64,000 bases of DNA from Brachionus plicatilis (taxonomy: Eukaryota > Rotifera > Eurotatoria > Ploima > Brachionidae). The notes beneath the pieces were generated by a model that ran no database searches, was not told the origin of the DNA, and saw only the letters and a program-made list of their open reading frames with translations. The translations under genes were made by a program, and so were the position numbers. The stretch spans positions 400,688 through 464,687 of the forward strand of contig QEOQ01000359.1 of assembly GCA_010279815.1 (NCBI GenBank), written 5' to 3'. How positions within the stretch are numbered: the stretch's first letter is position 1; the number at the start of each line of letters is the position of its first letter. Shown piece by piece: positions 55,401 through 64,000 of this stretch.

Positions 55401-57847
55401 ATATATTATATATTTGTTTTTTGGTAGCAGCTAATTAAATCATATGAAAAAAAAAATAACCAATTTCAATGATACAGTGCCGATTTGAAAAGTGGATTTC
55501 TGGTAATTTTACGTAAAAATTAGTAAAAATAAAAAGGCCAAAAAAAGCTCAATTTTTTGAATTTTTTATTATTTTCCATTTTTACCTAAATTTACGTAAA
55601 AATTAGTAAATAATAGTAAAAAAAATAAACTTTTGGTAAAATATAAACATATAAATAGGAACTAATTTTTTCAAAATTTATTAGAAAATAATAAAAAATT
55701 CAGAAATTGAGCTTTTTTTGGCCTTTTCATTTTTACTAATTTTTGCGTAAATTAACGTAAAATTACCAGAAATCCACTTGTCATGCTACTTTATCAGTTA
55801 TACTTAGAGGAACAGGTGTGAATGTCATTTTATTCTTTATTTCAAAAATTTTCTTGTAATTAAATTAAATGTTATCTTTTAATTGACAACATTTATATAC
55901 TGAAGAATAAAATTATCTGCTAATCAATTTATTTTGCTACTAAGAAAAATAATTTTCTACAGTATTTTTATCTACTAAAAATTAGATACTATAAAATATA
56001 ATTAGCTGCTACCAAAAAACTAAAACTAAGGTAATCAGCTAATTTTTTAATTAGATAAAACATTATATGATACCAAGAATACTTAAAAAATGTTCAACTT
56101 TTTAACTTATGTATTCTGATAGAAATTAGTTGATAAAACAAAAGTAACATGCATCAAATGGCTACCGGAAAGTATCAGTCTATTTTTGGTCAGCTATTCG
56201 AGCGGCAACATTTACCTTTACGACGCCAACATACAAACCCAATCAAGTGTAGCTCCTACATTCACCAAAATCTTTCAAAACGAATCATTTTCAGTCTTTA
56301 CAAACAATTCCTCGCCGCCATCAGCCCCCATCACTCAAGTTTCCAGCTCCAATGCCGAAGTGAACACTTCAAGCTCAAGTTCTCTGGCATCTCAATCACA
56401 CCAATCCAAAAAGCTAATTCTTTCCAATCTAAATCAGCAGCAGCAGAGCCAAAACCCGAAAAATCCTCTCTTAAAATTGAACATAGGCCCGGACCCCAAC
56501 TATTCCAATTGTATCAACGAATTCGAGTTTTCTCCTTGCGGAAAGTACTTGGCCATCGTGAGCCAAGACGGCTATCTCCGAGTTTTTTCATTCCTGTACA
56601 AAAACAACCAAGAAATGCAGTTCCAATTGAAGTGCTCGATGAAGAGCTATTTTGGCGGCCTGCTCTGCGTCTCATGGTCACCAGACGGACGCCTCATTGC
56701 CGCTGGTGGCGAAGATGACATGGTCACAGTGTTCAACTTCATAGAAATGAAAGTTGCTTGTCGAGGACGCGGACACTCGTCGTGGATCAACTGTGTGGCC
56801 TTTGATCCTTGGGCTAAAATGTCCAACATAAGCTTTTTTTCTGAGCTGAACGAAGAATCAGATGACGATGTGTCCGAGGTCGAAGACGAGGCAAGCAAGC
56901 AGCAAGAGATGGAAAAAAATATGGAAAAATTGGAAATTCAGAGAAGAGCCAAAATAACAGCGCCCAAAAAGAGAACAATTTCGACCCTGAGTGACTTCAA
57001 CACGCACAGTTTTACCCAAAATACAAACAACATTTTCTACCGACTGGCCTCGGTTGGTCAAGACAACCAGCTGTGTTTTTGGGACATAACCGAAGATGTG
57101 CTGAAAGAGAAGCCGAGTAACAGATCAAGGATTACTTCGTTCATCCAGCAGTCCCAGTACCAAATTTCAGTGCAGCCAGCAAACACTTCGAACCAAAGTG
57201 ACGGATCGGTCAAAGAGAAAAATTCCTCTTCTATTGTGACCACTGCTCGCAACCTTTTTTCTACCAAATCTGCACAAGGCGAAAAAATTACTGACATCGA
57301 AGATCACACAAGCACGCCCAAGACATCGACTCTAACAGGAAGCTTTTTTAGAAGACACAAACGCAATGCCAGCAATAACAGCACATCGTCACAGACTGAG
57401 ACCAAAAATAAAAATGTCAAAAATACGCCTGTTCTAAATAGCTATAAAAAGTCGTCTAACTTGTTCACCAATTTAAATCCGGCAGAGAATTCGGCATCAA
57501 GTCCGCAGACAATCAATACTGAGTATTCATTCAATTCTGTTAATTCGAAAAGATCGCCCAATTCTCTGGTCAGCTCGCCGTTCAATCTGTGTCCTAAGTT
57601 AGACGAGGTGCCTCTTGTTGAGCCATTGATTTGTAAGAGAATTTCCAATGAACGATTGACGTCAATTGTGTTCAAGAGAGATTGTTTTCTTGTCGCTTCC
57701 CAAGACGGATTTGTAAATACATGGACACGGCCTGGAAAGGTAGATTTTAAAAAAATTAAATTTTTTTTTTTTTAATTTTTTTTTTAGAGTGTAAATTCGA
57801 ATCGCTTTTCCAAAGTTTTAGACGATACCACGACCACTTGTCTGTGA
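52488..57847 (+). CDS. WDR20: WDR20/DMWD-family WD40 protein
   Basis: Family members bind and activate the USP12/USP46-UAF1 deubiquitinases. Four exons: 52488-53174, 53226-53498, 56123-57739, 57788-57847. They are GT-AG, all phase 0, 2637 nt (878 residues, against about 570 in human WDR20). Conserved signs are IKTEFYTREGLWKLVP near residue 40, IFNYGREIYNYESG at the end of exon 1, FLVSYSSGNIYLYD, FSPCGKYLAIVSQDGYLRVF, MKSYFGGLLCVSWSPDGRLI, GEDDMVTVFNF, LASVGQDNQLCFWDITED and, near the end, VPLVEPLICKRISNERLTSI. The extra length comes from Ser/Asn-rich inserts between WD repeats and an N-terminal insertion (about 80-210) with two CxxC pairs (near 130 and 180). Exon 3 has a larger reading-frame shadow that is not coding. 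The last exon diverges from the vertebrate C-terminus and is less certain. Confidence 0.92.
53499..56122 (+). other. Large (2624 bp) WDR20 intron
   Basis: The donor follows NNQ and the acceptor precedes KLVDKTKVTC, a continuous match to the family. It contains the Mutator-like MITE at 55305-56026; the rest is AT-rich without supported features. Confidence 0.85.
55305..56026. mobile_element. Mutator-like MITE, short copy, ~9-bp target duplication
   Basis: The termini share tttttttggtagcagctaat and gtatctaatttt in inverted orientation. Flanks ttaggtaat (55296-55304) and taaggtaat (56027-56035) match at 8 of 9 bases. It contains a TTTACG foldback (about 55490-55790) and aligns with 23995-25451 apart from the extra ~590 bases there. 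Confidence 0.78.
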
Positions 57848-60308
57848 CAAACAGGGCGCTCAAGCTAATTGGGCCTTATTTGTTTAAATTTTTAGCTCAG
57901 TTATTTCAATTATCTAAAGATAATTTCAAAAAATTTAAAAAAGTGGCTAATAAAATTTTTAATCTTTTTTTTTTTGAGAATTTAATTATATGCCTATTTT
58001 TTGTTTTAATTGAACTATAAGATCGAAAATCAGAATTTTTTCTTTATAAATGTTTTTTTATTTTGATATAATAAATGAAAAAAATTAAATTATTTGACTT
58101 TTTGAGCAAAAAAAAAGCCAACTTACTGGAATATTTTTTCATTACTAGCATAAAATTTTGTCATTTTTTTTGACACAAAAACATATCAAACAGAATTTTC
58201 AAATAAAAAATCTCTATTTTTTTTGTACATTTGGCTGAAAAGAAAGCCGATATTTAACCATTCCAAACTGTTTTTACTCGGTCCATTCTTTTCTTTTAAT
58301 TAAAATAAAAATTAAATAAATGTTTTTTAATATTTTATGAAATTTTTGACTTAAATTGAAAAAATTAAAAAAACGAAAAAATAAAAAATAAATTATAGAA
58401 TACTAAAATTTTTATTATCAGCTTGCTAACAGTTGAATAATAATACCAATATTATTGTTTTTAAAATAATTTTTATTCATTCTACCCATATGATATTTTT
58501 TTTCATATAATAGATGAAATTTTGAATTCAAGATTATAAAAACAAGTCCCAAATGGTAGAAGATATTCCTTAAGAATATCCTGATTAATAGATTAGTCAA
58601 AATTATCTTTGAATAATTTTTGTACTTAAAAAATTAAAGAAATTAAAAAAAAATTTTTGTTATAAAATTAAAAAAAATTCTCTAAAATTAGTTGCTCCTT
58701 TTGATAAAAAATTACACCCCAAACATTATTTTTTCTTTCAAATTTTGAACTTCAAAGAACTTTTTTTATCCTATTATTATTTCTTAATCTTAAATGATAA
58801 CGAGTTTTTTTTAAAATTCGTACTGTTCTATCATCAACAAAAATATTGTCTTCAAAACTAAAGTTTTCGTGGTTTAGGCTCCATATTAGTCTAGGTCATG
58901 AACAAAGCAGTGGCAATTTTTGAATGACGATAGTGAAATCCTTTTTTGATTCAATTCAATATTTAAATTTGAATAACAATTTTTTAAACAAATTTGAAAC
59001 AATATTTTCTAATGACCTTACTACTTATTTGAATCACAAATTTTATTTTCATTTTTCTGAAATTTTTCTAGAAAATTCAAAGAAAGTGCGATTCCTTAAC
59101 CAAAAAAATTTTAAAAAAATTTTAAAAATTAAAAGTAATGCTTGGTGAATTTTACCACTTGAGAATAAATTGCTTTTTTTTATAATAAAAATTAGTCTTT
59201 TTGCGTAAATTACCGTAAAAATAAAAAAAACATTTTTTTTAAGAGAAAGAAAAAAAAAATTCCCAAAAAAGACAAAAATTTTCCAAAAATAGGTTTATTT
59301 TTGATATTTGTCGATTTACGCATTTTTAAAGTATTAAAGCGTAAATTTACAATATTTAATCGGTATATAATAGGCAAAAAATTAATAATTGCGATTAAAT
59401 ACTCTGACAAATTTGGCAAAAATCGTAACGTAATTCTGCAAAGTTAAAGTTTTTACTTACAAAGGTTCTTAAAAGTGCTAGAAAGTTATTTAAAATTTTG
59501 ACACTTGAATATTTTAAAATTTATTAATAATATATAAGATACATTGAGTCTTATTATTCAAAGTCTTTATCTTTATTCAATATTTTTAGAAAATTTTAAT
59601 TAATTAAGGCTAATTGGAAATTGAAAATAAATTATTTTACTTGTAAAAAATAAATTGTTAAATTATTTTATTTTTTTCAAAATTAATTTTGTTGAAGTCC
59701 TGGATTGCAAATTCGCTCAAAATTCCTAAATTTAGTAGGCAGTAAAATTTTTTTATACAAAATTTTCTTTACTTTAGGTCACCTTTTAAAATTTTAAATC
59801 TGCACTAATTTATATTTAGAAAAAAATAACAAAGCCCTTAAATTGATTTAAAATAAATTAAAAAAATCTAATCTTTACAAACAAAATAATGAAAGATATA
59901 TTTTTTTTCCAAATTAAAATAATTTCAATTATCCAAACGATGTTGAATTGACGCCTTTAAAAAAGAAATTTCAAATCAATAATTGCTAGAAATTTTCCTT
60001 TTTATTTTCTCATTTTATAAAATCAATTATCATCAAATTCTACAAACAAAATATTTATTTTTATCTTTACAACAATAACTCGAACAAAAGTTAAAATTTT
60101 TTTTCAACTAAAGACTGCAACATATTTCAAATAACTTGTCTGTGTGTATAAACAAATTTAGAAAAAAATTCAATGAAACTTAATTTTTGATGAAAAATGA
60201 AAAATTTCAATACATATTGCAATCTTTCAACTAAATTAACATTTAAATTAAGACCCTAAACAGATATTAAAACTTTAACAAAAAAGAAAAACTTAATAAA
60301 CCCGATTA
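57848..60308. other. Intergenic between WDR20 and DNAJC11
   Basis: An aataaa hexamer at 58070-58075 may be the WDR20 poly(A) signal. A decayed TTTACG-type repeat lies near 59190-59420 (gcgtaaattaccgtaaaaat, gcgtaaatttac). No gene seen. Confidence 0.45.
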
Positions 60309-63300
60309 ATGAGTAACCGAGGCGACAACGAAGATCAATCAACGACCGAAGAAGATTTGGTAGAAGACTACTACTCAATTCTAAATGTTCCCAAGACTGT
60401 AATTTACCTTTTCACCAAATTTCTGGTAATTTTCACATTTTTCTAGGCAAATGACAAAGAAGTTACCCAAGCATATCACCGCTACGGCTTGATTTACCAC
60501 CCGGACAAGCACAAAGACCCAGAAAGTAAGCGGAATGCAGAAATTTTGTTCAGCAAGATAAAAAAGGCCTACGATGTGCTCATAGACCCGCACAAAAGGG
60601 CCATTTATGACAGTGTTGGAATGAAAGGACTGCTTCAAGAGGGTTTACAAATCGCGGTCAGGTCCAAAACTCCGCAAGAAATTCGCGAGGAATACGAAAG
60701 AATTTTTAAAGAGCGCGAAGAACGACGCCTAGAAAAGTTGACCTATTCTCAGGGCCATTTTTCCATGCAAGTGGACGCTTCGCGCATTTTTGACTCAATT
60801 ACAGCTGAAAATGAGCAATTTTTTCCAAGAGCCAAACAGCCCTTTGTTGGTATGGGAAATTTTGACATGTACCAGAGTTTGGATTTTCCTTTATCGATCA
60901 ATGACACAGTAACTTTAAGTGGGTCTCTGAACACCCACGATAAATACGGAAATGGATCAGTAAGTGCCAGCTTAAAAAGAATTTTAACGTCAGACACTGT
61001 TGTAGAAGTAATTTTTATTTTTTTTTAATTTATAAATACGTATCACACAAACTAAGTTTATTTGAGCATTGCATTTCCCCTAAAGTTTAGAAAAAAAAAC
61101 TTTGATTCTTCTAAAAATTACTTCAGAATACACGAAGGATTAAACAATTATTATTTTTTCTAAATAATTTTACGGAGTGGTGACATTAATGACCAGTTAA
61201 ACATATTTCTTACAAAATAATTATTAGTTAATTAAATGGGCAAATAAAAATGTGAGCAATAAAATTAAAAATTAATTAAAAATATTTTTCTTTAAAATTT
61301 TTCAATACAAGAAAAAAACAACTTAAGTTCACTCTTGAATTAAAAAATTTAAAGCTAGAGTTTTTTATCATTCAAACTTAAAATTATTTTAAAGAATTTT
61401 GTTGACTAAAGTGCTACTCTTTAATAGAAATTTATTTTGATTCAAAATATTTCTCATTTTCAAAACTTTTAGCAAATTTCAATTAAGTGCAGAAAGATAG
61501 GTGGTGTTTTTTGAATTTCTGTTTATGAAATATTCTGCAATAAATCTTTAAAATTCAGTCTTTTGTGAATTTGGGATATTATATTATAAATCCATCTCAA
61601 ATTTAAGTGGCGGTACAGATTCAGATTAAAATTTTAACATTTTCTCTTTTTTTATGGCAAGTTTTGTTAAGTATTGATTTGACATGATGGTCGACGGTAA
61701 TTTTACGTAATTTCATACTTTTTTAAATGAATTTTAACATTAACCAAAATAATTAATTTTTTTATTAATTGAATTAACCTCCTTTTAAGGAGAAGTAAAT
61801 TTTAAAGTTTCAAAAAAAGGAGAATTTAAGTATTAAGTAAGAATTTTAAAAAAAGATTCAAATCACACGGCTACCATGATTTTGTGAAATTCAGAACAAA
61901 ATTATACGATAGAACGGAAAAATTTATGAATTTATGAATTTGTTTATTTCCAGTAAGTAATTGAGATTAAAGTAAAATTTTTTAAGCTTTTAAATTTTCT
62001 AAGGTAAACGCAATGGTTTTGTGTAGTTAAGTACAAAAAAATAGAATTTTGAAAAATTGAAAAATTTTTTTTCTAAAAGTTAAAAAAAGTGAATGCAACA
62101 TGATGCAACAATCAAAGTTGCATCAACTGTCAAAGTTTGCTAATGATGTTCAAAATCTCTGCAAAATGCACTACGCTTGTATATATTGAAATCTAATTTC
62201 TGCCAAATATGCTGAGTCTAGCAGGCTTTGATAGTTGATGCAACTTCAAATGCTGAACCATGTTCATTCACGGAACTTATTTAACTTTTAGAAAAAAAGT
62301 TTTTCAATTTTTCAAAATTCTATTTTTTGTACTTAACTACACAAAACCATTGCGTTTACCTTAGAAAATTTAAAAGCTTAAAAAATTTTACTTTAATCTC
62401 AATTACTTACTGGAAAAAAGTGTGAATTTACCAAAAATTACGTAATTTTTTTTATAAAAAAAGCTTAAAAATTAATAAAATCTACAAACAAAACTGCTAA
62501 AAAGAGACTATTTTTGGCCTTTTTACATTTTACGATAAAAGAATAAAATTTTGAAACTTTACTAAAATTACCGTCGACCATCATGTAAAATCAATTATGT
62601 AAGACAAATATCTTGTTATCAACAATCAAAGATTTTCTGAAATTCGACAACGATTGTTGCATCTTGAGGCTAGGTCTGAGTTTTGTTTCGTTCTTTTGTA
62701 CTAAATTTGGTAATGTGAAACTTTAGTAAATTACAGTACAAAAAGTAAAAAAATTTATATTATTTTCCGAATTGTGTAAAAATGGTTCTGTAAAGATTAC
62801 AATATTGTACAAATTTGTTCAAACTAATTCTAAGCTCTACAAAAACTCTGCAATTGTCTGTGAAATGCACACCATCAAACGATACGTGATTTTGCAGAGC
62901 TTGGAATTCGCTTGTTCAAATTTGTACAATATTGTAATCTTTGCAGAACCATTTTTATACAATTGGATTTTTACACAACTTTTTGTACTGTAATTTTTGT
63001 ACTGAAATTTCACATTGCCCTGAATTTTAAAAAAACATAAATAAAGTAAAAAATTAATTTTGGGTCTAACTTTTTCATTCTTAAGTTGATGCCTAAAAAT
63101 CTTGGAATTAAAGTGCATTGTGAATTTTAGAAAAAAAGAACAAAACAAAAATTTAAAATTCATACAATCTTTTTCTAGCTCTACAACTCGTTTTGCAAAA
63201 TGAATCATTTCACACAACATTTTGATCAAATAAATTTAGTTTTTGCAAAGCTAATTGTAGAAAATTTCATTAAAATTAAATTTTAGATTCAAAACGTAGT

Positions 63301-64000
63301 ATCGGCTAATTCATTTCGCAAAATAAGTTTAAGAGCTTAAATAAAATTATTTTTTTTTGATCATTTATTCCAAAATTTAAAGTTAGCTCATTATTAATGT
63401 TTAAAATAAATACCTGCCTTCTATTGACTAAATCAGCAAATTAAAAAATTCTTTTTTTTTAAATTTTAAAATTTTTCAAATTTACGTAAATTTAATTAAA
63501 ATTCAATTTTGTCAGGGGCAAATAATTGTAAAAATGTTAAAAGAGTAAAATGTCAAATATTAAATTGATGCATTATATTTTAGAATACAAACATAATTTT
63601 TTTAAATAAATTTTATTTTTGATCAGATTTTTAAAAAATAAATGATGGTTTCGCTATCAAATGTCGTTTGTTTACTGTTCACCATGATAAATTGTAGAAC
63701 ACTTAAAAAAATTATTCTTATTTGTAAATTAATGCTCAAAACCTTAGTTTTGTTTTACTCTATTTTATCAAAAAAATAAAAAAATATTTAATTAGTTAAA
63801 AACAACTATGGGTGCTAACCAAGGTTTATCAGCTATGTTATTCAAACGACTTTCTCAAAAATGGTTTTTATCTTTTTACTAAAAAATTTTAGAAAAATTT
63901 TCTAAATTTATAATTTAGCAATGGGTCTGCTAATGCCATATTTCGATACAAAAATGGTTCTATTGCACCTGTACTGGTGGGCACTGTTAATTACCAATTG
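60309..64000 (+). CDS. DNAJC11: DNAJC11-type mitochondrial J-domain protein, 3' part outside window
   Basis: DNAJC11 is a mitochondrial outer-membrane J-protein linked to the MICOS/SAM bridging complex and cristae shape. Exons: 60309-60398, 60447-61007, 63796-63863, 63919 onward. The J domain starts in exon 1 (DYYSILNVPK) and has the HPD motif in YHPDKHKDP (near residue 48), then KKAYDVLIDPHKRAIYDSVG. TPQEIREEYERIFKEREERR and LSGSLNTHDKYGNGSVSASL follow, matching the family beyond the J domain. Exons 3 and 4 (GANQGLSAMLFKRLSQKC, then NGSANAIFRYKNGSIAPVLV) fit the next conserved beta-rich segment and share the Cys at the junction; the frame is phase 0 into exon 3 and phase 2 into exon 4. These two short exons are less certain than the first two. 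Confidence 0.9.
61674..62594. mobile_element. Outer foldback element of the TTTACG family
   Basis: The left end ttgatttgacatgatggtcg, continuing acggtaattttacg, is matched by an inverted right end at about 62565-62594 with one mismatch. It encloses another palindrome at 61951-62413. Target duplication not clear. Confidence 0.65.
61951..62413. mobile_element. Nested long palindrome
   Basis: Arms of about 185 bp (61951-62140 and 62229-62413) are inverted copies with few differences, starting tccagtaagtaattgagatt and including cgcaatggttttgtgtagtt. Flanks atgaattt and gtgaattt, a few bases outside, could be an 8-bp duplication with one mismatch. Confidence 0.75.
62709..63019. mobile_element. 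hAT-like MITE, second copy of the 6395-6745 family
   Basis: Termini ggtaatgtgaaactttagta and the complement ending cacattgcc, with internal blocks caatattgtacaaatttgt, aaaatggttctg and aatgcacaccatcaaa shared with the copy at 6.4 kb. Flanks ctaaattt (62701-62708) and ctgaattt (63020-63027) match at 7 of 8. It is more diverged than the first copy. Confidence 0.8.

Larger units (their letters stand above)
61008..63795 (+). other. Large (2788 bp) DNAJC11 intron
   Basis: The donor follows DTVVE and the acceptor precedes LKTTMGANQG. It carries nested foldbacks at 61674-62594 and a hAT-like MITE at 62709-63019. Confidence 0.75.

Noticed and set aside
56149..56718. 189-codon ORF overlapping WDR20 exon 3
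   Set aside because: It is a different frame of the conserved exon; the WD40 frame continues through with family motifs.
62772..63229. ORFs on both strands in the DNAJC11 intron
   Set aside because: They lie in the second copy of the same MITE and its flank; no domain is seen.

Overview
The window looks like nuclear DNA of a small invertebrate animal. It is very AT-rich (roughly three quarters A+T by eye) and carries four conserved metazoan genes with GT-AG introns. Most introns are only about 45-80 bp, but each of the four genes also has one intron of 2.6-3.0 kb packed with foldback repeats. One beta-adaptin gene of the mixed AP-1/AP-2 type, the dense mix of hAT, Mutator, Tc1/mariner, Ty3 and non-LTR remnants, and two intronless genes of bacterial character fit a monogonont rotifer such as Brachionus. 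That is inference; other AT-rich invertebrates are possible.

Layout. 38-5918 (+): 3' part of an AP-1/2 beta-adaptin gene. 6.2-7.5 kb: MITE cluster and a reverse-transcriptase relic. 7800-10034 (-): intronless gene with a 23-residue repeat array and a domain resembling the catalytic domain of exotoxin A-type ADP-ribosyltransferases. 10-33 kb: transposon graveyard (DDE transposase, Ty3 integrase, non-LTR RTs, Tc1/mariner, two MULE transposases), with two related copies of a small unknown ORF at 14.9 and 22.0 kb. 33221-38464 (+): BRAP E3 ligase gene, ten exons. 38.5-44.5 kb: non-coding DNA with a long near-perfect palindrome, a tRNA-Asn-derived SINE and a GC-rich hAT-type MITE. 44572-50532 (+): 1986-residue intronless SpvB/FG-GAP/RHS protein. 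52488-57847 (+): WDR20/DMWD-type WD40 gene. 60309-end (+): 5' part of a DNAJC11 gene.

The four conserved genes are ordinary housekeeping functions (clathrin adaptor, ubiquitin ligase, deubiquitinase cofactor, mitochondrial J-protein) with no visible functional link. The two bacterial-type genes are the most unusual protein-coding content: both belong to toxin-related families, both lack introns, and both sit in repeat-rich DNA between host genes, which suggests horizontal acquisition. Target-site duplications could be read directly for several MITEs. Two have 8-bp duplications, exact in one further unrelated element (hAT-like), and three have 9-10 bp duplications (Mutator-like); this matches the MULE transposase relics present. 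All exon borders were set by splice consensus, reading-frame continuity and remembered family conservation. No database search was run.
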